Of a stretch of DNA of 60,398 bases, positions 1 to 8,886 are shown piece by piece. The notes under the pieces were generated by a model. That model searched no databases. It was not told the DNA's origin and worked only from the letters and a program-made list of their open reading frames with translations. The first letter of the stretch is position 1. Each line of letters starts with the position of its first letter. Source of the stretch: JAXLWB01 sp046328715 (lineage in GTDB: Bacteria > Chloroflexota > Anaerolineae > Caldilineales > Caldilineaceae); NCBI GenBank assembly GCA_046328715.1, contig JAXLWB010000061.1, positions 1 to 60,398 of the forward strand, in the 5' to 3' direction. A program made the translations under genes and the position numbers.

Positions 1-3000
1 GTTGGAGTGTCGGCGAAATGGTTTGCGTGTTCGGGTCGGGCGGGGCGGTTAGGCTGAGCCAGGCGATCTGTTGCTGATTGGGCGAAGGTGTAATCTGGTA
101 GTAAGTCTGCAAGCCACTGCTCAACACCTCGCTATTCGTGATCGACGGTGTCAACTGCAGCAATGGTTCACCCGCACCCAGGGAAGCCCAGAGAGTGTCG
201 CTGAGCACGAGGAGTTGCCAAGGTTGGGTCACGAGCCACGAATCGATGGTGAGTGAACTGTTCCAGATGGCACTGGCCAGATCGGTTCGCTGCAACTGGC
301 CGCCTTCCGCACCAGCCGCAATCGACAGGCTCAACAAGCGACCGCTGGGCGATTCTGCCAGCCCGACGCTGGTCAGGCGCATCTCAAGTGAATCATGCTG
401 CACAGGTTTGGCAAAGCTCGTGACTTGCCAGCTTTTGCCCCCATTGGTTGAACGCCAGAGGCTCTGTTCGCTGGCAAGATAGATCGAATTGGTGAGATCG
501 GTTGCAGGGGCAGGCAACAAGGTCAGCAGACGACCATCCAAGGGTGGCAACGTTGCGCGAGCGCCGATCTGTAGATTTTGCTGCACAAGTGGTTGAATCG
601 TCGTTGTAACCACCTGATTGGCAGCGAGCGCGCTGCTACGCACCGACAAAATGCCCAGCGGATTGCTGATCAGGCTGGAGCTTTCCAGGCGCGGCACGGG
701 GTAACGCAGACGTTGCAGGGAAAGTGTAGCGTTACCACTGACGACAAAGACATTTTGGCCATCGCTGCTACTCAGCAACTGCTTGACCGACGTATCCGTC
801 TGTACGGTCAACTGTTGCCCCTGCGCATCGCCGAGTTGGACGGTTGAGTTGAGGCCGTTATCGAAGTAGGTGGCGTTGCTCCAGGCAAGGTTGACAACCG
901 GGGCGACGGTTGCCTGATTGGGCGGCGGGTTGGGGTCATCTATCAGGGTTGCCTTTAGTGTAGCAAACTCACCAGCCGTCTGCCCTTCATCGATCCCGGC
1001 TAAGTCACCGCCGACGCGCTCAGTTACTAGTTCTTCTGTGTCCGTAATATAGCTATGATAAATGCCAGGCGAGATCACGCTAGTCTGGCTCAAATCGATG
1101 GGGACGGTGATGCCATTGGTCGGCGAAACGATACCAGGGTTGGTCAGGGCAATAAAGAGTGCCTGGCATTCGGGCCGGCTAGGCAGGGCAATGGTAAGTG
1201 CACTTTGCCGGGCTGGATTAAATTCAATTTGCCCAAAGGTAGTTGGCACCAGGGAGGATACCGTGTTGCTGAGCAGATTGGCACCGCGCAAGTAGAGCGT
1301 ACCACAGAGCGGATGAGTCGAATTGGTCAATAAGGTGTGCGGGTTGAGCCAACCAACAAACTGCTCGCCAGTCGAGGCAGAGGGCAAAGAATAGAGGGCG
1401 TTGGTAACACCTGCGTTGACATCGGCCACCCAAACCCCAGCCATCGCATAACTTTCGCCGCTGCCAAAGGAATAGGCACTGGTAAAGGCGACAAATTTAT
1501 CATCAGGCGACCAACGCAGTTGATAGGCATACCCTGGTTCGTTGCTGAGCCGAGTCGTCGTGTTACTGGCCACGTCGTGGACAAAGAGATCGGTTTGACT
1601 ATCAACCTGTTCACGCACAAAGGCGAGTTTGCGGCTATCACTGGACCAAAGCAGCCCTGGCGTGTTCAACGAAGTGCGTACATCATCTGGTCCGGTTAGG
1701 GCGGCGGCATTGTAGGGCAGGCGCAGCGGCGCAAGGACCCGCAGCGAACCATCTTGTAAGGAAAGCAGATAGAGTACCGGGATCGGGCTCAACGAGATCG
1801 TAAAATTAGCGTCGGCGGTGAAGGCTAGCCACTTGCCATCTGGCGAACGCAAGGGTGAGGCGAAGGGTGATGGGGCTGGCACTGTGTCCTGAGGATTCGG
1901 ATCATTGACAGTGACCCCTGGCACGGTTGTTAATTTGACCAGTTCATTGCCGTCGGAGCGCAGCGCCCAGAGCGTGTCGGCGTTGGTCACCAGTTGCCAA
2001 TCCTCATCCTGTAACCACTGGGGCAAGGGTGCAACCGATTGCCAGCGCTGACGGACTGGATCGATCCATAAAAGCTCACCTCGTCCGCTGGCCAATAGCA
2101 AAAGATGGGAGTCAGCACTTTGGCGCATCGTCGTTGCACTGAGCCAGACAGCCGGCAGACCATCAATCTGATCGCTGAGCAGGCGTGACCAGCTTTGGCC
2201 ACGGTTGGTCGAACGATAGATCTCGCGCTCCCCACGCAGGTAGATCGTCTGATCGATGGCGTAGTTGGGCGAGGGTAGAATCTGGACAATGGGAGCGTCA
2301 GTCTGGGGCAGGCGCTGAATACTCCACCGCTCTTTAGGAAAGGCACGCTCGAAGCTAACTCGGGCGCGCACCGGCTCCACTAGTTGCAACGTACTGATCT
2401 GGTTGGTCTCAATAATGTTGTTGACCTGGGCTGACGGATAACGAGCGACGACCACCTGGCCGTCGCTATTCACGCCCGCCAACAGCAGCGTCTGATTGGC
2501 AACGCTGACGAGTGTGTTGTTGATCAAAGGCGACTGGTAACGTTGGGGCGTTGAGCCAACTTCGGCCAACCAGAATTGACTCTGTGGATCGTTCGGCAAA
2601 CGCCAGAGCCATTGGTTGTCGGCAATGCTCGAAAGTTCGAGTGTCACGACTTCACCACTGGTCAGGGTGTCGGTAAAAGGTGCAATTGGTTGCAGGGTGT
2701 TGTCGATACCCAGGAAGGTAGGTGGGTCCGTTTCATTTTGTAGCAACCAGCGGCCATCAGGCAAGGGCTGTAGTCGCGTGGTAAAGAGCGGATCGGCAAT
2801 ACGCTGCGGTGGTTGATTATCGAGTCGTAGCCGATAAAGCCCTGGTGGGTTAACGCCGCCACAGTTTCGGCCATCGGTCAGCAGAAATTCCTGTCGAGTT
2901 GGCGCATAGCCGAGGGTCTGGAATGGCTCGGTGGTTAAGGTGAGAATTTCGGTCGGAACCAGCTTTTGAGTTGTCGTCACCAGGACGGGGACTTGAATTT

Positions 3001-4693
3001 CCTGGGTAGTGGTAATACCCGTGGCGGTATCCGTGAAGATTTGCGTTTGGGTCACCGTCACCGTCTGTCCCACCTCGGCCTGGTTGGCGATGGTCAGTTT
3101 GCGGATATTTTGCAGGCTACAGTCCGCTTGGCGATTCTGGCTGTAGATCAAAGCACTTTTGGGACCAATCCAATCCAGCACCTTGGTGTTGAAGCTGTTG
3201 TCGTTGTAAAGACGTCGATAGCCGGAGCCGTCAGCGTTGGCGGCATAAAGATCGGCGCTGCTGTTGCTAATCGCTTCAAATTGGCGATGGCGCACCGTGT
3301 AGAGCAAGATGCTATCGTCTAGCGACCAATGGATCCCTTCTACACTATCCGGCTCATCGCTGAGTCGGAGAATCCGTGTGGTCTGCAGCTCAAAACGATA
3401 GAGATCGACTGAGGTGCTGCCAAAAGCACTGGCAAAGGCGAACTGTTTGCCATCGTGCGCCCAGGCGACGCTACCGAGCGAGACTGCCATATTGCGACTG
3501 GCGACATACGTTTCTGGATCTGCAAACTGACGCTTGGTATTGCTCTCCTGGAGCGGGGCAACAAGGCGCAAGTTACCATCACGCAGGGAGAGAACCAAAA
3601 GTTGCAGCCCTACTGCCTGTTCCGGGTCATCGACAATTTGAGAATCCACGACCAGTGCCACCGCCTCACCCGTGGGAGAAGGAATGGCCCTTTGCAGCAA
3701 AAGCGACGAGACACCAAGCAAGGATTGTAAATATTCGCGTGTCAGTAGGGTAATCGTCTCATTCGACTTTAGGCGGGTCGCCCACAGCTCTCCATACTGG
3801 CTATACGAAAGCAACCAATTTTCGTTGCTAAACCAGGATGGGATATCGATGCCGCGCCAGGTGAGTGTGGAAGGATCGATGCGCAACAAATTGCCTTGGG
3901 CAAAGTAGGGCGATTCAGGCGCAAAGGATGCCTCGACCAAAGTCGTACGTGCAGGATTGGGGCGGGCGGAAAAGGGATTGCTGAGCAGCGAAGGAGTCGC
4001 CAACTCGAGTTCCACCTGATTGGAAGCAGTGGTAGCCAGTGCCAACGGCGCTTGCGACCAGTCGATGGGTGCCCCTTCCAGTTCGTCGGCAAATTCCCAG
4101 TTGACCCCTTCATCTAGCGAGCGGAGCAGTTTGCCCTCCCCGATGGCATAGAGCGTGTGATCGGTCGCATAGTTCGGTGAAGGCAACAGGCGATCCAGCA
4201 CAACCTTGCCCTTGAGTTCATTCAGTTGCAGACCCCGTGGCGGCTGGGATTGCTGTGCCACCTGCGGGATGGGCGTTGGCAAGGGCGAGACAAAGACCGG
4301 CGGGCGAGGCAGATTGACATGAAGATTTTCAGCATAAAACTCTAGATAGTTGCCATCATTGGTCACCACACGCAATCGTAAGGTATAGATACCCGGTGAT
4401 AGATCGCTTGTATCCCACAGCCCCAACATACCATTGACCACTGGTTTTTCAGCGAGCAAGAGGAAGGCAAAAGCATCGGCATCGCTCGGCTCCGCTTTGT
4501 AGGCCAGTTCATACTTCCAAAAGCGATCAAGATCGGCAGTGCCAGCAATGGTCACCAAACCCGAGAGATAGGCGCCGGATACCGGTGAAGTGATACCAGA
4601 GTAAGTCTGTGCACGCAGCGTGGCAGGAGGCAAGAAGCCAGTTAGCAAAGAAAGTAAGATAAGTACGTGAAAATAAGTGCGGAATCGGAACAT
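1..4693 (-). CDS. Giant secreted Asp-box / PD40 beta-propeller protein (3' end outside window)
   Basis: Reading the minus strand from the ATG at 4693 gives one uninterrupted frame to base 1 (at least 1,564 residues), so the C-terminus is missing. Residues 1-28 are a signal peptide (basic start, LILLSLLTGFL core, cleavage near LRA/QT). An Ig-like domain follows, then a proline-rich linker. Three Asp-box (BNR) motifs are visible: SLDEGVNW near 192-199, STNRGQSW near 828-835 and STNGGKSW near 1415-1422. Each is preceded by a similar 'SPNYA.DqT.Y' or 'P..DLTNSIYLASE' strand. Between them are TolB/PD40-type repeats (AHDGKQFAF near 414, SPDGKWLAF near 949, SSDSRKLAF near 1018, SPDDKFVAF near 1061). 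The protein is therefore probably an array of several propellers exported to the surface or medium. Enzymatic activity cannot be inferred: Asp-boxes occur in sialidases but also in many non-catalytic propellers. Confidence 0.85.
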   Translation of the reverse strand, partial: MFRFRTYFHVLILLSLLTGFLPPATLRAQTYSGITSPVSGAYLSGLVTIAGTADLDRFWKYELAYKAEPSDADAFAFLLLAEKPVVNGMLGLWDTSDLSPGIYTLRLRVVTNDGNYLEFYAENLHVNLPRPPVFVSPLPTPIPQVAQQSQPPRGLQLNELKGKVVLDRLLPSPNYATDHTLYAIGEGKLLRSLDEGVNWEFADELEGAPIDWSQAPLALATTASNQVELELATPSLLSNPFSARPNPARTTLVEASFAPESPYFAQGNLLRIDPSTLTWRGIDIPSWFSNENWLLSYSQYGELWATRLKSNETITLLTREYLQSLLGVSSLLLQRAIPSPTGEAVALVVDSQIVDDPEQAVGLQLLVLSLRDGNLRLVAPLQESNTKRQFADPETYVASRNMAVSLGSVAWAHDGKQFAFASAFGSTSVDLYRFELQTTRILRLSDEPDSVEGIHWSLDDSILLYTVRHRQFEAISNSSADLYAANADGSGYRRLYNDNSFNTKVLDWIGPKSALIYSQNRQADCSLQNIRKLTIANQAEVGQTVTVTQTQIFTDTATGITTTQEIQVPVLVTTTQKLVPTEILTLTTEPFQTLGYAPTRQEFLLTDGRNCGGVNPPGLYRLRLDNQPPQRIADPLFTTRLQPLPDGRWLLQNETDPPTFLGIDNTLQPIAPFTDTLTSGEVVTLELSSIADNQWLWRLPNDPQSQFWLAEVGSTPQRYQSPLINNTLVSVANQTLLLAGVNSDGQVVVARYPSAQVNNIIETNQISTLQLVEPVRARVSFERAFPKERWSIQRLPQTDAPIVQILPSPNYAIDQTIYLRGEREIYRSTNRGQSWSRLLSDQIDGLPAVWLSATTMRQSADSHLLLLASGRGELLWIDPVRQRWQSVAPLPQWLQDEDWQLVTNADTLWALRSDGNELVKLTTVPGVTVNDPNPQDTVPAPSPFASPLRSPDGKWLAFTADANFTISLSPIPVLYLLSLQDGSLRVLAPLRLPYNAAALTGPDDVRTSLNTPGLLWSSDSRKLAFVREQVDSQTDLFVHDVASNTTTRLSNEPGYAYQLRWSPDDKFVAFTSAYSFGSGESYAMAGVWVADVNAGVTNALYSLPSASTGEQFVGWLNPHTLLTNSTHPLCGTLYLRGANLLSNTVSSLVPTTFGQIEFNPARQSALTIALPSRPECQALFIALTNPGIVSPTNGITVPIDLSQTSVISPGIYHSYITDTEELVTERVGGDLAGIDEGQTAGEFATLKATLIDDPNPPPNQATVAPVVNLAWSNATYFDNGLNSTVQLGDAQGQQLTVQTDTSVKQLLSSSDGQNVFVVSGNATLSLQRLRYPVPRLESSSLISNPLGILSVRSSALAANQVVTTTIQPLVQQNLQIGARATLPPLDGRLLTLLPAPATDLTNSIYLASEQSLWRSTNGGKSWQVTSFAKPVQHDSLEMRLTSVGLAESPSGRLLSLSIAAGAEGGQLQRTDLASAIWNSSLTIDSWLVTQPWQLLVLSDTLWASLGAGEPLLQLTPSITNSEVLSSGLQTYYQITPSPNQQQIAWLSLTAPPDPNTQTISPTLQ

Positions 4694-4715
4694 GAATCAA
4701 GTTTTTGTTACACGT

Positions 4716-4766
4716 CTACCCCATCCTAACCATCCCCAAAACAGGGAGGGGATGGTGAAGGGGAGG
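4716..4766. repeat. Inverted repeat built from CCATCCY words
   Basis: The left arm 4716-4737 holds the words CCATCC, TAACC and CATCCCC. The right arm 4748-4766 holds GGGGATGG, TGAAGGGG and AGG. The core ACCATCCCC/GGGGATGGT pairs perfectly over 9 bp around a 10-nt loop, and pairing is looser outside it. This is one member of the tandem-word inverted repeat class. Confidence 0.6.
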
Positions 4767-4832
4767 ATTGAGATTGGTGGATGATCGAAAACATCTTGAT
4801 TACGGTTACGCACAATCATAACCTAACACACA

Positions 4833-4859
4833 GTAGAACAAGAAACTATCTTGTTCTAC
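4833..4859. repeat. Perfect hairpin repeat, copy 1 (AACAAGA-AACTA-TCTTGTT)
   Basis: An 11-bp perfect stem (GTAGAACAAGA / TCTTGTTCTAC) encloses the 5-nt loop AACTA. The inner 19 nt recur at 7312-7330, about 2.5 kb away, with the same loop. Conservation of both stem and loop argues for a dispersed repeat rather than a chance palindrome. Confidence 0.75.
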
Positions 4860-4909
4860 AAATGTCTCTCCACCCCCTTTTCAATCCTGCCCTTACGCCA
4901 GCGATCCTC

Positions 4910-4915
4910 TATAAT
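4910..4915 (+). promoter_or_regulatory. Candidate -10 box for sdaA
   Basis: A perfect TATAAT lies 54 bp before the sdaA ATG. I see no convincing -35 hexamer 16-18 bp upstream, so this is only a candidate. The leader would be about 48 nt. Confidence 0.35.
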
Positions 4916-4969
4916 GTTGTGATTCATAACTCACAATTCGCAACCCATATTTAGTATTTCGTAACTCTT

Positions 4970-6346
4970 ATGTCTATCAGCGTCTTTGATCTCTTTAAAA
5001 TCGGCATCGGCCCTTCGAGTTCGCACACGGTGGGACCGATGAAGGCAGCGCGCATGTTTGCACTGCGGCTGCAAACGAGTGGCCATCTTGCCCACACGGC
5101 GAGTGTGACCAGTGAACTTTTCGGCTCTTTGGGTGCAACCGGCAAAGGACACGGCAGCGACAAAGCAGTGATTCTCGGCCTGGAGGGGGCAGAGCCGCAC
5201 AGCGTACCGGTAGAAGAGATCGAGACGCGCCTAGTACAGATTCGCTCCCGCCAGCAACTCAACCTATTGGGAGAGCGAGCGATTCCCTTTATCGACCGGC
5301 AGCATCTGCTCTTCCGCAAGACGTCATTGCCTTATCATCCCAACGGTATGAAGTTCACCGCCAGCGACTCCCACGGTGGCGAGTTGACCAGTCGCATCTA
5401 CTATTCGGTGGGCGGCGGCTTCGTGGTCGATGAGTTGGCAGTGGGGCACGAACGGGTCAAGGCCGACGATACGCCTTTACCCTACGAGTTCAATAGCGCT
5501 GAGGAGTTGCTGGTGCTCTGCAAAGCGCATGGCAAGTCGATTAGCCAAATCATGCTCGAAAATGAAGGTGCGTGGCGCAGCGAATCCGAGACCCGATCTG
5601 GATTACTCAACATTTGGCACGTAATGCAGGAATGTGTGCGGCGTGGCTGTACGAGCGACGGTATTCTGCCCGGCGGCATGAAGGTACGCCGCCGCGCTGC
5701 CGACTTCTATCGCAAATTGGTCGAGCGCCCAGAAGCCAACCTACAAGATCCGCTAAACGTGATGGATTGGGTCAATGTCTATGCCATCGCAGTTAATGAG
5801 GAGAATGCCTGGGGCGGACGAGTAGTCACGGCTCCGACCAACGGGGCGGCAGGCATCATTCCTGCGGTGTTACATTATTATGCGCGTTTTGTGCCAGGGG
5901 CGAATGACGATGGCATTGTGCGCTTCCTGCTCACAGCCGGGGCGATTGGTTCGCTCTACAAGAAGAATGCCTCAATCTCGGGCGCAGATGTCGGCTGCCA
6001 GGGTGAAGTGGGCGTGGCCTGCTCGATGGCGGCAGCAGGACTAACCGAGGTGCGCGGTGGCAGTGTTGACCAGGTGGAGAACGCAGCCGAGATCGGTATG
6101 GAGCACAATCTCGGTCTCACCTGCGACCCGGTCGGTGGGCTGGTGCAGATTCCTTGTATCGAACGTAACGCGATGGGGGCGGTCAAGGCGATCAACGCAT
6201 CACGCATTGCCCTGCGTGGCGATGGCAAACATTACGTCTCGCTCGATAAGGTGATCAAGACCATGCGCGAAACGGGGGCGGACATGAAGACAAAGTACAA
6301 AGAGACAGCGCGCGGTGGGTTAGCGGTGAATGTGATTGAGTGTTGA
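4970..6346 (+). CDS. sdaA: L-serine dehydratase, iron-sulfur dependent, single chain
   Basis: The 458-residue protein deaminates L-serine to pyruvate and ammonia in the cytoplasm. The N-terminal beta domain opens with the GIGPSSSHTVGPM signature at residues 12-24. The C-terminal alpha (catalytic) domain carries cysteines at 343 (ADVGCQGE), 385 (LTCDP) and 396 (IPCIER), the expected [4Fe-4S] ligands. The chain ends in Cys458 (NVIEC), matching the C-terminal cysteine that enters the active site in the Legionella-type enzyme, which to my memory has the same length and numbering. The fused alpha and beta domains make this the type-2 single-polypeptide form. The ATG at 4970 gives the family start (MSISVFDLFKIGIGPSS); no Shine-Dalgarno is visible. 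The gene stands alone between divergent and convergent neighbours. Confidence 0.95.
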   Translation: MSISVFDLFKIGIGPSSSHTVGPMKAARMFALRLQTSGHLAHTASVTSELFGSLGATGKGHGSDKAVILGLEGAEPHSVPVEEIETRLVQIRSRQQLNLLGERAIPFIDRQHLLFRKTSLPYHPNGMKFTASDSHGGELTSRIYYSVGGGFVVDELAVGHERVKADDTPLPYEFNSAEELLVLCKAHGKSISQIMLENEGAWRSESETRSGLLNIWHVMQECVRRGCTSDGILPGGMKVRRRAADFYRKLVERPEANLQDPLNVMDWVNVYAIAVNEENAWGGRVVTAPTNGAAGIIPAVLHYYARFVPGANDDGIVRFLLTAGAIGSLYKKNASISGADVGCQGEVGVACSMAAAGLTEVRGGSVDQVENAAEIGMEHNLGLTCDPVGGLVQIPCIERNAMGAVKAINASRIALRGDGKHYVSLDKVIKTMRETGADMKTKYKETARGGLAVNVIEC

Positions 6347-6371
6347 GAAATTGGAGGCAGTTAACCCTAAT

Positions 6372-7160
6372 TTATGAAAAATGGTCTCGCAGCAAAAGCT
6401 CAACAAAATCCTTTTCCTTCTGTGACAGTGCAGGAGGAGGCGGCATAGTCGTATAGTCGATAGTTAAATCGTATGCGGCTTTGTCGTAAATCGATGTGAA
6501 GGCAGTTTCGAGATCAAGCAGAACATCCGCATCCGGTGAGCGCAATGGCACGTTGATGACAGGCAAGGGATCAGTCAGTTGAATTGACCAGATATCTACC
6601 GATTTCGCCTTTGCTTGCGTAAGTGAAATGCGATAGGCACTGGTTGGGCTGCGGGGATATGTAAAAGAGCGTTGCCCACGGCGAAGCAGGTCGATTTCGA
6701 TAATATTGACATTTGCTTCATAAAGGCGACGAACTTTATCACGATATTTGGCCCGTCCAGGCTCGCGTTTGTTAATTGGCGACAAAATCTCAATACTCGT
6801 CACCAGTTGATTTTGGGCTGTATCGCGAATTTCGACTGTAGCAAGACGCAGTTCAAATTCAGCGAGTGGCACTGTAGCTGTAACGGGTGAGGCGGTTAAC
6901 GGTTCAGCCACAAAGACCCCGCCCCTGCTAGGTTGAAAAGAAGAATTCGGTGTACGAACGATCTCCATATCAGGATAAAGAATACCAATCTCGGCTTCTG
7001 GGGTTTCATCGGTCACCATTTGCACTTCAATACGAGCGACATAACGCGGTCGAAGGTACGGCATCAGTTGGTCGCTGATCTGAGTAGCAAGTCGATGATG
7101 AACATCGGGCCAGAGATAGCCTTCTAGATAAGGGTCCATGCCAGGAAATGGTGATGCCAT
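6372..7160 (-). CDS. DUF4058 family protein
   Basis: The 262-residue protein begins MASPFPGMDPYLE, the hallmark start of DUF4058, a family known from cyanobacteria, planctomycetes and Chloroflexota. The ATG at 7160 is chosen over an in-frame start 42 bp upstream because it gives this signature and follows GGAG at a spacing of about 4. The core holds an 'EILSPINKR' strand and a later 'IEIDLLRRGQR' strand. These resemble the acidic/lysine arrangement of restriction-endonuclease-like folds, but that is my inference and no activity is established for the family. It is soluble, with no signal peptide or membrane segment. It is encoded convergently to sdaA with a 25-bp gap, and no functional partner is evident. 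Confidence 0.85.
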   Translation of the reverse strand: MASPFPGMDPYLEGYLWPDVHHRLATQISDQLMPYLRPRYVARIEVQMVTDETPEAEIGILYPDMEIVRTPNSSFQPSRGGVFVAEPLTASPVTATVPLAEFELRLATVEIRDTAQNQLVTSIEILSPINKREPGRAKYRDKVRRLYEANVNIIEIDLLRRGQRSFTYPRSPTSAYRISLTQAKAKSVDIWSIQLTDPLPVINVPLRSPDADVLLDLETAFTSIYDKAAYDLTIDYTTMPPPPALSQKEKDFVELLLRDHFS

Positions 7161-7210
7161 GTCACTCCATTCTTGTAACAACTCTTGTAACAAAAAATAC
7201 ACTACATAGA

Positions 7211-7300
7211 GGGCACAGAGCAGGCACGGAACAGCCAGAACGTAGAAAACCTATACATTTCTCCGTGCCTTGGTTCCTCCTTTTGTATGCGCTGTGTCCT
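7211..7300. repeat. Imperfect inverted repeat upstream of the DUF4058 gene
   Basis: AGGCACGGA at 7222-7230 pairs with TCCGTGCCT at 7262-7270. Flanking GGCACAG (7212-7218) and CTGTGTCC (7292-7299) continue the match in looser form. The element lies between two divergent genes. Confidence 0.5.
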
Positions 7301-7310
7301 TGAATCAACA

Positions 7311-7331
7311 AAACAAGAAACTATCTTGTTT
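7311..7331. repeat. Hairpin repeat, copy 2 (AACAAGA-AACTA-TCTTGTT)
   Basis: Stem AAACAAGA / TCTTGTTT with loop AACTA; the inner 19 nt are identical to 4835-4853. It lies 34 bp before the EamA gene at 7365. Confidence 0.7.
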
Positions 7332-7364
7332 ACCAGTATAGCACAAAGGTAGCAAATTTTCTCT

Positions 7365-8255
7365 ATGCAAAAAATAGCAGCAGTTGAGCAACCCACAACC
7401 CTTCAAGCCAACCAAATTGGCTTACTCACCCTTCTGATCTGCTTTGAAAGTCTGCACTTTGTCTTCGCTAAGCTGCTCGAAGACCAGAATTTGCCAGCGA
7501 CCTTTGCAGCGGCGATGGTGCTTTCGGCCTCGGCGTTGGAGATGGGAATTTTTGGCTGGTGGACAAAACGAATTACCTGGGCTGGCTTACGCCGCAATTT
7601 CTGGTTCTTTGTGGCGATTGGTTTCTTTGTTGGGGCGAGTACGATGCTTTCCTATGAGTCGGTGCGCTACATCAGCCCCGGAATCGCTTCGGTACTCTCC
7701 AAGACGACGACACTTTTCAACCTGCTCTTTGGCATTATTCTACTACATGAGCGTTTGACCTTGGGTCAGCAACTCGGCGGTGCAGTTGCCATCCTTGGAG
7801 CAGTGATTATCGTTTTTGAACCTGGCGATTATTTGCGCTTGGGGTCGCTGATCGTGGTGACTTCCAGTCTGCTCTATGCCTTCCACGCGCTCACCGTGAA
7901 ACGCTGGGGCGGAAAACTCGATTTTGTGGAATTCTTCTTTTACCGGGTGCTCTTCTCTTCGCTCTTTTTGCTCAGCTTTGCGGCTAGCCGCCAACAATGG
8001 GCCTGGCCACCGCTGACTACTTGGCTGATGATGTTGCTGGTCGGCACGATCGACGTGACCTTAAGCCGCACGGTCTACTATATGACTATGCGTAAGATGC
8101 CGCTATCAGTCCATTCAATTGTGTTGACGCTGAGCCCCGTGGGTTCGATTCTGCTAACGTTTCTACTCTTCCAGACCGTGCCGACCTTGCAGCAGGCGAT
8201 TGGCGGCGTGCTCGTGCTATTGGGTGTGTTGTTGGTGACACTAAGAAGAGGGTGA
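7365..8255 (+). CDS. EamA/DMT-family transporter
   Basis: The 296-residue integral membrane protein has about ten hydrophobic segments in two EamA repeats, as is usual for drug/metabolite transporters. The end of the first repeat (FNLLFGIILLHERLTLGQQLGGAVAILGAVII) and the matching end of the second (GSILLTFLLF..AIGGVLVLLGVLLV) are typical. DMT proteins usually export metabolites, amino acids or drugs by proton antiport; the substrate cannot be read from the sequence. The ATG at 7365 has only a weak AAAGGTAG upstream. It faces away from the DUF4058 gene across a 200-bp gap holding two inverted repeats. Confidence 0.85.
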   Translation: MQKIAAVEQPTTLQANQIGLLTLLICFESLHFVFAKLLEDQNLPATFAAAMVLSASALEMGIFGWWTKRITWAGLRRNFWFFVAIGFFVGASTMLSYESVRYISPGIASVLSKTTTLFNLLFGIILLHERLTLGQQLGGAVAILGAVIIVFEPGDYLRLGSLIVVTSSLLYAFHALTVKRWGGKLDFVEFFFYRVLFSSLFLLSFAASRQQWAWPPLTTWLMMLLVGTIDVTLSRTVYYMTMRKMPLSVHSIVLTLSPVGSILLTFLLFQTVPTLQQAIGGVLVLLGVLLVTLRRG

Positions 8256-8341
8256 GACACGGATTAACCCCACTCCTCATCAAAGGTAGATAGGGGACAG
8301 CTACGGGGCGGGATATGGGTATTGCGGGTGGTCGCTAAACT

Positions 8342-8776
8342 TTAATGCCTATTTATCAACACCAACCCAACCAAACACAGACCAATGCCCACAAATTGGG
8401 ACGTTGACAACTGTTCTCGAAACCAGTAAAGACTGACAGGGATGAGCAACATGGCAACGGTTGAATTGCTCAACAGACTGGCGATGCCGATATTCCAACC
8501 AGCACGATAGGCGAGCAGATAGCCCACTTCGATACCGATGATGGTGACGGCGAGCGCCAAAGTTGTCCAGTTGAGTTGGCGTAGCGCATCGCCCAGGCTG
8601 CGACCGAGTGGGAAGAAGGGCAGCAGCAGCAGACAAATGACCGCAGCGACCAGATACGCCACGGCGACAGAAAGCAGAGGATGGGCAGCACTAGGCGTAT
8701 TCTTTTGTACGACCTGATAGGCGGCGGCTGAAAACGTAGCCAGTAAAATTGCACCGTAATAAAACATGGATTTCAT
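8342..8776 (-). CDS. Half-size EamA-like membrane protein
   Basis: A 144-residue protein with four to five hydrophobic helices, equivalent to one EamA repeat (end: 'LIPVSLYWFREQLSTSQFVGIGLCLVGLVLI'). Such short members resemble SMR/EmrE-type or single-repeat DMT proteins and would have to dimerise to form a transporter. The start at 8776 is chosen because AGAAGG precedes it at a spacing of about 5; an in-frame GTG at 8797 is also possible. It is convergent with the full-length EamA gene (86-bp gap). The two do not look like one broken gene, since they lie on opposite strands and each has its own start. The substrate is unknown. Confidence 0.75.
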   Translation of the reverse strand: MKSMFYYGAILLATFSAAAYQVVQKNTPSAAHPLLSVAVAYLVAAVICLLLLPFFPLGRSLGDALRQLNWTTLALAVTIIGIEVGYLLAYRAGWNIGIASLLSNSTVAMLLIPVSLYWFREQLSTSQFVGIGLCLVGLVLINRH

Positions 8777-8886
8777 CTCTACCTTCTCTAATTTCACTTG
8801 ACCGTCACTTCACGGTTGAGTTGTGCCGAAAACTCAATGCTACACACGCTTGCACGCAAAGTGCCGGTCAGGTTCTCATGCACTCC

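Larger units (their letters stand above)
4694..4969. other. Divergent intergenic region between the propeller gene and sdaA
   Basis: The 276 bp between divergent starts carry a CCATCC/GGATGG inverted repeat (4716-4766), a perfect 27-nt hairpin (4833-4859) and a TATAAT (4910-4915) that could serve sdaA. Just before sdaA, 4930-4960 is a loose run of 'TTCRYAAC'-like words without a clear partner arm. No ribosome-binding site is obvious for either gene. Confidence 0.5.

Noticed and set aside
8342..8776. Half-size EamA gene as a broken remnant of the neighbouring EamA gene
   Set aside because: It is on the opposite strand, has its own start and SD, and its helices are complete for a single-repeat protein.
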